From positions 1-64,000 of the forward strand of contig JAUZSC010000040.1 of assembly GCA_030949825.1 (NCBI GenBank): a stretch of DNA of 64,000 nucleotides. The letters are read 5' to 3'. This document shows, piece by piece, positions 18,213-27,553 of the stretch. Position 1 is the first letter of the stretch. The number at the start of each line of letters is the position of its first letter. The notes below the pieces were generated by a model. That model did no database searches and was not told the origin of the DNA. It worked only from the letters and a program-made list of their open reading frames with translations. The translations under genes were made by a program, and so were the position numbers. This DNA comes from Sulfurimonas sp. (GTDB lineage: Bacteria > Campylobacterota > Campylobacteria > Campylobacterales > Sulfurimonadaceae).

Positions 18213-20314
18213 TTGATAGTAAATCTTAAAAATCCAAACCTTTATAATAACCGTGAACTTTCATGGTTACAATTTAACACGCGTGTTCTTAAACAAGTAC
18301 AAGATGAGTCGTTACCACTTTTAGAACGCCTCAAATTTCTAGCAATTTATGGAACAAACTTAGATGAATTTTACATGATTCGTGTAGCAGGTCTTAAAAA
18401 GCTTTTTGCTGCTGGAATCATTGTATCAGGGGCTGATAGACTTACACCCTTACAACAACTAAAAGAAGTAAGAAAATACCTTCATCAAGAACAACAAGTT
18501 GTTGAACATTATATGACAAATATTTTAAAGGACCTTGAAGTTGAAGGTCTTCATATTAAGTCTTACAATGATGTAAAACAACACGAAAAGCATACTCTCA
18601 ACAGATACTTTAAAGAAAATATTTATCCTGTTATTATTCCAATTGCCATAGATGCCACGCATCCTTTTCCACATCTCAACAATTTAAGCTTTGGACTTAT
18701 TGTGAAACTTAGTGATGATGACAATCCTACTGTTGAGAGATATGGTATCATTCGTATTCCTCGTGTTATTGAGCGTTTTATCAAACTAGAAAACGGCACT
18801 TATGTACCTGTTGAAACACTTGTGGCACAGCATGTTGAAGATCTTTTTTCCAGGTTACTCACTGATCAAGTATTCTGCTTTTAGAATCACTCGAAATGCA
18901 GATATGGAAATCGAAGAAGAAGAAGCCGATGACTTTATGGAGATTCTTGAAGAGGGTCTTAAACTTCGTCGTAAAGGTGCCATAGTGCGTCTTGAAGTTG
19001 GAACGCGTGGAGATGAAGAGATCGTAGATTTTTTCAACCAGCATACAAATGTTTACCAAGATGATATATATAGATTTCATACTTTTTTTAAACCTATCAT
19101 CTTTGTGGCAGATAGTTGGCGACAAAAACTTTGCACATCTTCTTTCTTCTCCTTTTAAACCAAAGAACCTACCTCCATTTGATTGTAGTGAAGATATATT
19201 TACAACCTTAGAAAAACAAGATGTTTTACTTTACCATCCTTATGAAAGTTTTGAGCCAGTTGTTCAACTCATCCAAGCAGCATCTACTGATAAAGATGTA
19301 GTGTCTATTAAAATGACGCTTTACCGCTCTGGTACTAATTCTCCTATAGTTCAAGCACTTATGAATGCTTCGGAGTCTGGAATACAGGTGACTGTAATGG
19401 TTGAACTAAAAGCTAGGTTTGATGAAGAGAACAACCTCATCTGGGCTAAGGCACTTGAAAAAGCCGGAGCACATGTTATTTACGGTATCAAAGGTTTTAA
19501 AGTACATGCAAAAGCAGCTTTAATAACACGCAAGAAAAATGGAAAACTTAAACAGTACGCGCATCTCGGAACAGGAAACTACAACCCTGCAACTGCAAAA
19601 ATTTACACAGATATGAGTTACATGACTTCTAAAGATGAAATTACAAATGATTTAACACGCTTTTTTCATTTTCTCTCTGGTTTTAGTAACAAGGGTAAAC
19701 TCAACGAGTTGTATATGGCTCCCGCACAGATTAAACCTAAAATTCTTTCACTCATCCAAAATGAGATGCGAAAAGGAAAAGATGGGCATATCATTGCAAA
19801 AGTAAATTCTTTAGTTGACGAGGATGTAATTCGTGCTTTATACAAGGCTTCTCAAGCAGGTACGAAAGTTGAACTTATTGTCCGCGGTATTTGTTGTTTA
19901 AAACCAAATATAAAAGGTGTGAGTGAAAATATTAAAGTCATCTCAATTTTAGGAAAATACCTTGAACACCCGAGAGTTTTTTACTTTAAAAATGATGCAG
20001 CACAGGTCTACATTTCATCTGCTGATTGGATGCCAAGGAATCTTCTCAGAAGAGTTGAGTTACTCTCAGGTATAAAAGATGCTGACTCACGCGATAAAAT
20101 CATCCAAATCTTACAACTTCAACTATCCGACAATACCCTCGCTCATGAATTACAAAGTAATGGTACATACACGAATGTAAAAGAAGAAAATGCTAAGGCT
20201 ATTAATAGTCATAAATTTATTGAAGACCATGTAAACCGAATTTCAAAAGCAAAAAAGAAAATGACAGCAGCTGAAATACAACAAATTGCAGCACGACTGT
20301 TTATGGAGAGTTAA
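18213..20314 (+). CDS. ppk: Polyphosphate kinase 1, two frameshifts
   Basis: Makes polyphosphate reversibly from ATP. Start chosen at TTG 18213 because AGGA lies six bases upstream (18203-18206); a GTG at 18171 is in frame but has no such site. Joined length is about 700 residues, normal for PPK1. N domain: [13 protein letters not shown] and [15 protein letters not shown]. Head domain: [11 protein letters not shown]. Catalytic C domains: [10 protein letters not shown] with the phospho-acceptor His at about 432 and [13 protein letters not shown]. Extra T in runs at 18844-18849 and 19083-19089 shift the frame twice; removing one T from each restores it. Confidence 0.92.
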
Positions 20315-20851
20315 ATGTTACACAAATATAAAGATACATTCCCAATACTAGGGGAAAATACATGGATAGCACCCTCAGCGGATGTAGTTGGAGATGTTAC
20401 TTGCGGTGAAGATTGTTCAATCTGGTTTGGCGCAGTTGTTCGTGGTGATGTTCACTATATAAGTATAGGTGACCGTGTTAGCATCCAAGACTTAAGCATG
20501 GTTCATGTAACCCACCATAAAGGTGGCGATAAACACAAAGTCGGAGATGGAACACCTACTATAATCGGAGACGATGTAACCATAGGACACCGAGTTATGC
20601 TTCACGGTTGTACTATCGAGTCTGCTTGTTTAATCGGTATGAGTGCGACCATTTTAGATGGTGCTGTAATTGGTAAAGAAAGTATAGTAGGTGCGAGTTC
20701 ACTTGTTACAAAAAACAAGATTTTTCCACCACGCTCACTCATCATGGGAAGTCCTGCTAAAGTGATTAGAGAACTCACAGAAAAAGAAGTTAAAGAGTTA
20801 TATGCCTCAGCGCATCGATATGTTGAGTTTAAGAATAATTATCAGGACTAG
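20315..20851 (+). CDS. Gamma-carbonic-anhydrase-like hexapeptide protein
   Basis: 178-residue left-handed beta-helix protein of the gamma-CA/YrdA family, probably a zinc-binding trimer. Hexapeptide repeats run from about residue 20 to 150 (for example IGDDVTIGHRVMLHGCTIES). The zinc-site histidines are kept: VTHHKGG at about 68 and GHRVMLHG at about 95. True carbonic anhydrase activity is not certain, since many family members are inactive. It starts one base after ppk, so the two are co-transcribed. Confidence 0.85.
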   Translation: MLHKYKDTFPILGENTWIAPSADVVGDVTCGEDCSIWFGAVVRGDVHYISIGDRVSIQDLSMVHVTHHKGGDKHKVGDGTPTIIGDDVTIGHRVMLHGCTIESACLIGMSATILDGAVIGKESIVGASSLVTKNKIFPPRSLIMGSPAKVIRELTEKEVKELYASAHRYVEFKNNYQD

Positions 20852-21136
20852 CTACTTATAAGCGTCTTGTCTTGTTGTTACATGAACCACAAGGATAAGA
20901 AGCTTGTTTTCATATTTTTTATAGATGATTCTATAAGAACGAAGTTTTAAACGATAAAGAACTTCTTTTTCTCCTTGAAGTTTTTTAATTTTTCCGCTTT
21001 TCATTAAAGATATTTCGTATTCATTTGAGAATTTCTCTATAAAAGAGTCTAATGAATCTAAGATAAAAGACTGATTTTGTTTATCAATTTTTTTTAAATC
21101 TTTTTTTGAAATATTTCCAAACTCAATTATATACAA
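20852..21136 (-). CDS. RelE/ParE-type toxin
   Basis: 94-residue basic protein with the fold pattern of the RelE/ParE superfamily: an N-terminal helical part rich in Lys (SKKDLKKIDKQNQSFILDSL) and a C-terminal strand set RLKLRSYRIIYKKYENKLLI, ending VVHVTTRQDAYK. The Arg in the R-S-Y-R-I-I-Y segment and the terminal R-x-x-x-Y-K are typical of RelE-like mRNA interferases. It lies one base after its antitoxin, which supports the call. The target (ribosome or gyrase) cannot be told. It abuts the end of the convergent hexapeptide gene. Confidence 0.85.
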   Translation of the reverse strand: MYIIEFGNISKKDLKKIDKQNQSFILDSLDSFIEKFSNEYEISLMKSGKIKKLQGEKEVLYRLKLRSYRIIYKKYENKLLILVVHVTTRQDAYK

Positions 21137-21137
21137 A

Positions 21138-21353
21138 TTATAAACCTAACTCTATTCGCATCTCTTCCATAGAAAGATTCGGCTCATCGGATTCAAGTCT
21201 TTTTTCCGCAACTTTTAAATCTAGATAATCAAAGTACATATCTAAAGCAGCAGCTATTAAATGACTTTTCTTTTCATTAAGTTCTTCTGCGTAGCGTGTT
21301 ATATCATTGTTGAGTGAAGCTGGTAATGTTATATTTAATCGTACTGTATTCAT
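21138..21353 (-). CDS. Ribbon-helix-helix antitoxin
   Basis: 71 residues. The N-terminus TVRLNITLPASLNNDITRYA matches the beta-strand and first helix of a ribbon-helix-helix DNA-binding domain, followed by KSHLIAAALDMYFDYL as the second helix. The acidic C-terminus (about 52-71) would bind and neutralise the toxin encoded next. In this arrangement the antitoxin, alone or with toxin, represses its own promoter; the palindrome at 21370-21385 is the probable site. Confidence 0.85.
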   Translation of the reverse strand: MNTVRLNITLPASLNNDITRYAEELNEKKSHLIAAALDMYFDYLDLKVAEKRLESDEPNLSMEEMRIELGL

Positions 21354-21369
21354 AGTATCACTTCCTTAT

Positions 21370-21385
21370 GTGTATAATTATACAC
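21370..21385. promoter_or_regulatory. Palindromic operator of the toxin-antitoxin genes
   Basis: GTGTATAATTATACAC is a perfect 16-bp palindrome 17 bases upstream of the antitoxin ATG. It contains TATAAT on the minus strand, so the operator overlaps the -10 box. A further half-site TATACAC lies at 21391-21397. This is the expected layout for autorepression by a ribbon-helix-helix protein. Confidence 0.75.
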
Positions 21386-21426
21386 CTTTTTATACACCAA
21401 GACAAGTTTTAGTTTATTTAAATAAA

Positions 21427-22605
21427 TTAAGTCCGATAATCCGCGTTAATTTTCACATATTCATAACCTAAATCACATCCAAAAGATGTGAACTTTCCAT
21501 CGGCTATTCCAAGGTCACAGGAGATTGTGAAAGTATCTTTTTTCATTACTTTTGAGGCACTTTCTTCCATGTTAGAATCAAATAAAAGTTTTCCATTCTC
21601 ATAAACACATAAGTCATCAAAAGAGATACTTAAAGTTTCTTCGCTCGCATCTACTCCAGCTGCACCAACAGTAGATGCTATTCTTCCCCAGTTTGGGTCT
21701 TCCCCGTAGAGTGCTGTTTTTACAAGAAGAGAATCTGAAAGTGCTTTAGCAACTGCCTCAGCTTCTTTGTCATCTTTTGCACCAGTAACTTTGTATGTCA
21801 CTAACTTTGTCGCACCCTCTCCATCTTTAACCATCTCGCGTGCGAGAAAAAGCATAATTCTATGAAGGGCATCTGTAAAAGCTTCTTTATCATAGGCTCC
21901 GCTTGTAGCATTAGACAGAAGCATCACGGTGTCGTTTGTAGAAGTGTCTCCATCTACACTTGCTGCATTAAATGTCGTTTTAACGCATTCATCTAAAATC
22001 TCTTGCATCTCTTCTTTTGAGACTTGAGCATCTGTAGTAATAAAACAAAGCATTGTAGCCATTGCCGGGTTAATCATCCCAGCTCCTTTTGCCATTGCTC
22101 CGATATTAAAAGAAGTTCCATCAGCTAACTCAACTTTGTAAGCTATTTCTTTTGAAAAGCTATCTGTTGTCATAATTGCTTTTGCTGCATTTGATGGGTT
22201 TTTATTATCTAGTTGAAAAAGTTTCATTCCATCAATTATTTTTTCTTTTGGAAGTCGTACTCCAATTACACCCGTTGAACTCATCACTGGGTTTATAACC
22301 TTAGAATCACAATGTAATAAAATTTCATTTATGTCTTCTACCCCAGCTTTACCAGTCATTGCGTTTGCATTTTTAGCGTTTATAAGGACAAAATTTGTTT
22401 GAAAGTTCTCTTTTGCACGGAAATGTCGAATTGGTGCTGCTGTCATTTTATTTGTTGTAAAATTAGATGCAATTTCACAAGGAGTTTGGCTATAAATAAA
22501 AGCCATGTCAAAGGCATTATTTAGCTTAAGCCCTGCACTTATTCCATCAGCAAAAAATCCATTACTTGCACATACCCCCAACTCTGAGTTTATTAATTTA
22601 AACAA
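21427..22605 (-). CDS. argJ: Glutamate N-acetyltransferase/amino-acid acetyltransferase
   Basis: Transfers acetyl from N-acetylornithine to glutamate in the cyclic arginine pathway. 392 residues, the normal length. The self-cleavage site is KGAGMINPAMATMLCF at about residue 170-186, where the Thr of ATML becomes the N-terminal nucleophile of the beta chain. GEDPNWGRI at about 298 and the substrate-loop Thr/Gly residues are present. No other arg gene is adjacent. It overlaps the K+ channel gene upstream by eight bases. Confidence 0.95.
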   Translation of the reverse strand: MFKLINSELGVCASNGFFADGISAGLKLNNAFDMAFIYSQTPCEIASNFTTNKMTAAPIRHFRAKENFQTNFVLINAKNANAMTGKAGVEDINEILLHCDSKVINPVMSSTGVIGVRLPKEKIIDGMKLFQLDNKNPSNAAKAIMTTDSFSKEIAYKVELADGTSFNIGAMAKGAGMINPAMATMLCFITTDAQVSKEEMQEILDECVKTTFNAASVDGDTSTNDTVMLLSNATSGAYDKEAFTDALHRIMLFLAREMVKDGEGATKLVTYKVTGAKDDKEAEAVAKALSDSLLVKTALYGEDPNWGRIASTVGAAGVDASEETLSISFDDLCVYENGKLLFDSNMEESASKVMKKDTFTISCDLGIADGKFTSFGCDLGYEYVKINADYRT

Positions 22606-23728
22606 ATTTTAATTCCTTTGGTTTCTTTTTTTGTCCAAAAATATTTTTTGCAACTGCAATGTTACTTTGCATTCCAATAATGAGAAGTTTACATTCACTT
22701 GTAATGAGCACATCGCCCTTAGGCATCGAGATAAATTTTCCATCTTTTTTTGTGATTCCAATTATAGAAGTATTTGTCATGTCACGGAGATGTGTTTCTT
22801 TGAGTTTTTTAAGTACTGCCCAAGAATATTTAGGTATAAAAACTTCTTCCATATCAAGAGGATTATCACTTTTATATAAAAACTCTTCAAGTAAATTTTC
22901 CATATCGGGACGAGCTGCCATTGCTGAAACTCTTTTTGCTGTTAATTTTGTAGGTGATATAACAGTATCTGCACCTAATTTTTTTAACTTTTCAACATCA
23001 CCAACAGTTTCGGCTGTAGAGATTATGTTGTAAGCGTATGGAAGTTCATGCTCTTTTTCAAAGAGTCTCACCGAGGCTATAAGCGCGATATTATCAGCTA
23101 TAGAATCAGACAAGCTTATAACACCCTTAGCAGATGCAACATGTGCTTTTAACATTGTAAGTTCAGCATAAGGCTCTGCTTGAAGATAGCTTGTATACTT
23201 ATTTTCTATTGCCCATTCATGAATCTCAGGTCTTGGATCAATTACTACAAAAGGAATATGATTAGCACGGAGTTGTTTTGTAACTTCTATAGTGTAGTCA
23301 TTATGATAACAAACAACAAAATGTTTTTTGAGTCTTACTATATTATATAGCATTCTTCGCTCCTTTAAAATACTTACGATATTGCCCTTGTTTAACTCTG
23401 CAACTAAAATACCTATAGCACTTGAAAATACTGCAAAACCTGAAATAATCAAAGTTACAGTAAAGATTCTTCCCGCATCTGAAACGGGTGCAATTTCTCC
23501 AAAACCTACAGTAGTAAATGTAATACCTGTTTGATAAATAGCGTCCATAAGGGCGAAATCATCAATAATTACATAACCAAGGGTTCCGACGAGCATAGTT
23601 AGAACTGTTAAAATTAGGGGTAAACGAAATGCTTTGAGGTGAGGATAAACTTCAGGAAGAAGTTTAACATCGGGTTTTAGGGATGATTCCCAGTGAAGAA
23701 ATTTACGAATCCTTGTAGAAAGATTCAA
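22598..23728 (-). CDS. Two-TM potassium channel with RCK (TrkA-N) domain
   Basis: 376 residues. TM1 at about 35-55 and TM2 at about 88-110 flank a pore loop with the selectivity filter TTVGFGEIAP at about 72-81; the second filter aromatic is Phe, as in many prokaryotic Kch-type channels. A cytoplasmic Rossmann RCK domain follows (HFVVCYHNDY replaces the canonical G-x-G-x-x-G, so NAD binding is doubtful). The last 70 residues resemble a TrkA-C domain. Probably controls K+ flux or membrane potential. Confidence 0.85.
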   Translation of the reverse strand: MNLSTRIRKFLHWESSLKPDVKLLPEVYPHLKAFRLPLILTVLTMLVGTLGYVIIDDFALMDAIYQTGITFTTVGFGEIAPVSDAGRIFTVTLIISGFAVFSSAIGILVAELNKGNIVSILKERRMLYNIVRLKKHFVVCYHNDYTIEVTKQLRANHIPFVVIDPRPEIHEWAIENKYTSYLQAEPYAELTMLKAHVASAKGVISLSDSIADNIALIASVRLFEKEHELPYAYNIISTAETVGDVEKLKKLGADTVISPTKLTAKRVSAMAARPDMENLLEEFLYKSDNPLDMEEVFIPKYSWAVLKKLKETHLRDMTNTSIIGITKKDGKFISMPKGDVLITSECKLLIIGMQSNIAVAKNIFGQKKKPKELKFV

Positions 23729-23745
23729 ATCAAATTCTAAGAAAC

Positions 23746-23934
23746 TTAAGAGTTTTTCTTAAGTGTTCTTAATTCTCTTGCAGAAATTTTGATTTTCTTT
23801 GTAGTACCATCTTCTAAAGTGATACGAACTGTTCTTAAGTTAAGTAAAAAACGACGCTTTGTTCTATTTTTCGCGTGAGAAACATTGTTTCCACTCATAG
23901 GGCCTTTACCGCTAATAGCACATCTTCTTGCCAT
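23746..23934 (-). CDS. rpmB: Large ribosomal subunit protein bL28
   Basis: 62-residue basic protein with the L28 pattern [20 protein letters not shown] at 4-23 and [14 protein letters not shown] single Cys remains near the N-terminus, so this is the zinc-free form. A Shine-Dalgarno AAGGAG lies just upstream. Followed by the K+ channel gene after 17 bases. Confidence 0.95.
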   Translation of the reverse strand: MARRCAISGKGPMSGNNVSHAKNRTKRRFLLNLRTVRITLEDGTTKKIKISARELRTLKKNS

Positions 23935-24092
23935 ATTGAGCTCCTTGTTTTAAGTTTTAAAGTTGCGAATTATACCAACACTAAGCAAAGGTATAACTTA
24001 AGTTAGATTAAACTTTAGAATGTTCTATTTTTAGTTTGTTTTTATACATTACGCGATAAAATGTATTACAAATTTATTATAAGTAGCTAACC

Positions 24093-24890
24093 TTGATAAC
24101 AAATGAGATAATCGAAGACTTTATACAAAAGATACCGCCTTCACCAAAAGCGCTTAAAGCAACTATACTCCTTTTAAATCAAGGGGAATTAGCAAAGGCA
24201 GCGCAAATTGCACAAACTGATTTAGCATTATCAGCTTATTTAAAAAATATTGTAAACAAACCTATATATGGATTTAAAAATGAGGTAGCGGAAGTTTCTC
24301 AAATCTTTGGTATTTTAGGTCTTTCTTCTTCCCAGCAAACTGTCTATAATTATATGATGACACTCCTCTCACCTAAGAAATGGGAACTTTTTAAACTAAG
24401 AGAATCAACTTTTCATGAGTTGCAAGCTAAACTTTCTCGCAGATGGAAACAGATTTTAGAGCATCTAGAGATTGACGATATGGCCATTGAAAGTTCCATT
24501 ACACTTTTACCTGCAAGTATAATCGTAGCTGAGGCGCTCTTTAATGAAAAAAAAACAGATGTAGACCTACTAAGAAGTGTAAACAACCTTGATTTAAACA
24601 CAATTTTAGGACGGCTTTGTTCTCTTGACTTGTTTGATATCTGTGAAAAAATTGCACTTAAGTGGGAGATGCCTTCAAGTATTTCACAAATCATTCAGGC
24701 ATCATCTGGATTCAAAGCATCTGATGATGAAAAACTAAACAGACTAGGAAAATGGATGCATCTTCTTTTATTTTATGAGCTCTCTCAACCACTATTTATA
24801 GAAGCTGAGTTAAATGACTTTATAGACTTCAAGATAGACTATGTCAGTGAAATTTATGATGATTTCGCTACTTTGATGGAGATAACATGA
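24093..24890 (+). CDS. HDOD-domain signalling protein
   Basis: 265 residues, starting at TTG 24093 (no ATG fits the frame). The first 120 residues match an HDOD domain (IPPSPKALKATILLLNQGEL, then AQTDLALSAYLKNIVNKPIYGF), the HD-like fold without metal ligands used as a signalling scaffold in chemotaxis and c-di-GMP circuits. The rest is helical. It overlaps the next gene by ATGA, so the products are translationally coupled and probably interact. Confidence 0.8.
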   Translation: MITNEIIEDFIQKIPPSPKALKATILLLNQGELAKAAQIAQTDLALSAYLKNIVNKPIYGFKNEVAEVSQIFGILGLSSSQQTVYNYMMTLLSPKKWELFKLRESTFHELQAKLSRRWKQILEHLEIDDMAIESSITLLPASIIVAEALFNEKKTDVDLLRSVNNLDLNTILGRLCSLDLFDICEKIALKWEMPSSISQIIQASSGFKASDDEKLNRLGKWMHLLLFYELSQPLFIEAELNDFIDFKIDYVSEIYDDFATLMEIT

Positions 24891-26281
24891 GAGCATTACT
24901 TAAAGATGGTATAGGAATTTTTTCTCCGCAAGGTTTTTTAGATGGAAACAATGGTTCTTCGTTTTTAAGTATTGAGGATATTACAGCAACTACAAAAATA
25001 AACGCAGACATGATTCTTGTTTCTTTAAAAAAAGTTATCTTTTTCAACAGAAATGGGCTTGATGTTTTTGCTAAAATGTTTGCTAAAGTTAGAGAAGAAC
25101 AAAGCATCATTGTCGGTTTTTGTGATTATGATTTAAAAAAATACAATGCCATTAGAAACTTTTATAAAAAAGATCTTAACTTTTCTCTCTTTGGCTCTCA
25201 AGATATCGCTTCGCTTTTTGCAGCAAGTTACAAAAATAAAAACCAAAATGTTTTACTTTATAATGAAGACAAATCGCAGCGTGCAGCGATGGCAATAGAG
25301 CTACATGACGGTGGACATAATCCTATCATTGCACAAACTGAGGCAGAGTTTAAAGAAAAACAATCCTCTCTTAACGCGTACGATGTAGTCATCGAGAACA
25401 CATACCTTGGACAGATGGGACAAAATGTAGCAGCACGCGTAACGGGAAATGCCATTATCTACACTGTTTCATCTTTTTTAGATGCAGAGATTGGAAATAT
25501 ATTTAATATTGCTTATCATAATAATTCTCTTAATGTAGGTTTTAGACTTTTTATATTTGACGCTTATAAAGTAGTAAGCATGAATATACATGCGCTTAAT
25601 TTCTTTTCACGCTTAGCAAGTGCTGGGGCAGAATACAATGCGACTATTGCTTTCGTAGGAATGACTTTTGATAAAATTCCACAAGCATTTAAAGAAACGA
25701 TGGAAGATTCTGGAATTATGTTTTTTGAGCAAATGGAAAATATCCTTGGAGATAAAGAACTTTTAGAAGAACTAGGAGCGAGTAGTGCTGATTCAGGTAC
25801 AAATAGAAGAGCAATAAACAAAGTAACTGTTACAGAACTTCCTAGGTTTATAGATGCAACTGTTGCTACCATAGAGATGATGACAAACTCCAAGGCTGTT
25901 AAAAACACTGTTGAAATTCATCAGCTAGAAGTCCAAAACACTGAAAATATGATTGCTAGTTCGATTGGCTACTATGGGGATATGGATGGAATGCTTATGC
26001 TTATTTTTCCAAAAGATATAGCTAAAAAGGCATGTCAACTTCTCATCGGTGAAGAAACTGATGATATGGAACTTATTCTCGATACTCTAGGAGAACTTGT
26101 AAATATCGTAGGTGGGAAAGTTAAAACACTCCTTGGTGATCACAAAGTTAATGTAAATATAACACTACCTCGAACCTATCCAAATGTGGATGCTCTGCTT
26201 GAAATTGCACAAGATAGAAAAGGTGTTCAAGTCGATTTGTCCTTTGATGATGATAAGTTTGTGTTCTTCTTAACTAGATAA
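24887..26281 (+). CDS. Multidomain protein with C-terminal CheX phosphatase domain
   Basis: 464 residues without membrane segments. Residues 1-110 look STAS-like. About 120-185 resemble a receiver domain (NVLLYNEDKSQRAAMAIELH, then YDVVIENTYLG) in which the phospho-acceptor Asp position is Glu/Asn. About 200-290 look STAS-like again. Residues 345-464 are CheX-like with the phosphatase motif D-x3-E-x2-N at DTLGELVNIVGGKVKTLL. CheX removes phosphate from CheY; a cheY gene is present at 53570. The N-terminal domain calls are inferred by eye. Coupled to the HDOD gene upstream. Confidence 0.72.
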   Translation: MRALLKDGIGIFSPQGFLDGNNGSSFLSIEDITATTKINADMILVSLKKVIFFNRNGLDVFAKMFAKVREEQSIIVGFCDYDLKKYNAIRNFYKKDLNFSLFGSQDIASLFAASYKNKNQNVLLYNEDKSQRAAMAIELHDGGHNPIIAQTEAEFKEKQSSLNAYDVVIENTYLGQMGQNVAARVTGNAIIYTVSSFLDAEIGNIFNIAYHNNSLNVGFRLFIFDAYKVVSMNIHALNFFSRLASAGAEYNATIAFVGMTFDKIPQAFKETMEDSGIMFFEQMENILGDKELLEELGASSADSGTNRRAINKVTVTELPRFIDATVATIEMMTNSKAVKNTVEIHQLEVQNTENMIASSIGYYGDMDGMLMLIFPKDIAKKACQLLIGEETDDMELILDTLGELVNIVGGKVKTLLGDHKVNVNITLPRTYPNVDALLEIAQDRKGVQVDLSFDDDKFVFFLTR

Positions 26282-26319
26282 AAGGTATAATTACGCCATT
26301 AAATGAAAAAGGTGTTTTT

Positions 26320-26966
26320 ATGATTCAAGTAGCCCCAAGTGTTTTATCAGCAGATTTTGGAAATCTTCAACGGGATGTTGAAGAAATTTGTAATGGCGGT
26401 TGTGATTTAGTTCATGTTGATGTAATGGATGGTCATTTTGTACCAAACATGACCATTGGTCCTGTTGTTGTATCAGCTATTGCAAAAGCGGCTACAAAAC
26501 CTTTAGATATTCACCTTATGGTTGAGAACAATACTTTTTTTTGTTGAACTTTTTGCAGCCCTAAAACCTAAATATATCTCTTTTCATATCGAAGAAGAGA
26601 AACATCCACATCGTCTTATTCAAAAGATTCGCTCGCTTGGAATTAAGCCTGCTATTGTACTTAACCCACATACTCCACCCGAGTCCGTTGAGTATCTTTT
26701 AGCGGACTTAGATATGGTTTTACTTATGAGTGTAAATCCTGGTTTTGGCGGGCAAAGTTTTATTGACAGTGTTCTAGTTAAGGCTAAAAAAACTCAATGA
26801 AATAAGGAATAGAATCAATCCAAACTGCCTTATCGAAGTTGATGGTGGCGTAAGTGACAAAAATATACAAGCACTTAAAGACGCAGGTGTTGATGTTGTT
26901 GTTGCTGGTAGTTATGTTTTTAAGCATGCAAACAGAGCAGATGCTATTAAAAGCCTACAAATCTAA
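26320..26966 (+). CDS. rpe: Ribulose-phosphate 3-epimerase, two frameshifts
   Basis: Interconverts ribulose-5-P and xylulose-5-P in the pentose phosphate pathway. Joined length of about 214 residues is normal. Visible motifs: IQVAPSVLSADFGNL at the N-terminus, LVHVDVMDGHFVPNMTIGP (metal ligands), DIHLMVEN, MSVNPGFGGQSFI, and EVDGGVSDKNI with VVAGSYVF. The T run 26535-26542 and the A run 26786-26792 each carry one base too many. Losing this gene would be severe, so sequencing error is the better explanation. Two bases separate it from trpF. Confidence 0.93.
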
Positions 26967-26968
26967 GT

Positions 26969-27553
26969 ATGCGATGTAAAATATGTGGAATAACTTCCTA
27001 CGCAGATGCAATGATGGCAATAGATGCTGGTGCAAATGCCTTGGGTTTTGTGTTTTACGAGAAATCTCCGCGTTTTGTTAGTCTAAAACAAGCTAAAGAC
27101 ATAATAGATAAACTTCCTCCTTTTGTTGAGAAAGTTGCACTCTTTGTAAATGTAGATGCTCAAACTATAAATACTACCTGCAAAGAAGTAGGTGCTACGC
27201 TTGCTCAGTTGCATTTCGATGCAGATGCTACGACCTATGAAGAATTAACCGTTCCTCATATAAAAGTAATTCGAGCAAAATCAAAAGAAGATATTTTAAA
27301 ATACTCTGATGAGTATAGACTTGTAGATGCTTACTGTGAAACTTACGGTGGCGCAGGAAAAAGAATTAATATCGAGTGGTTTAAAGGGCTTGATAATTCA
27401 AAAATTATTTTAGCTGGAGGTCTTGACTCTACTAATGTGAGCACACTCAAAGACTTTGGTTTTTACGGCGCGGATGTAAGTAGTGGTGTTGAAAAAGCTA
27501 AAGGCATTAAAGATGCACAAAAAGTAAAAGATTTTATACACAATGCTCGCTAA
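26969..27553 (+). CDS. trpF: Phosphoribosylanthranilate isomerase
   Basis: Tryptophan biosynthesis, third step after anthranilate formation. 194 residues with MRCKICGITSYADAMMAIDA (catalytic Cys 5), GFVFYEKSPRFVS, and VDAYCETYGGAGK, which carries the catalytic Asp. The phosphate-binding end is ILAGGLDSTNV and ADVSSGVEKAKGIKD. trp genes are scattered here: trpA lies at 62049, far away. It overlaps the next gene by 11 bases. Confidence 0.94.
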   Translation: MRCKICGITSYADAMMAIDAGANALGFVFYEKSPRFVSLKQAKDIIDKLPPFVEKVALFVNVDAQTINTTCKEVGATLAQLHFDADATTYEELTVPHIKVIRAKSKEDILKYSDEYRLVDAYCETYGGAGKRINIEWFKGLDNSKIILAGGLDSTNVSTLKDFGFYGADVSSGVEKAKGIKDAQKVKDFIHNAR

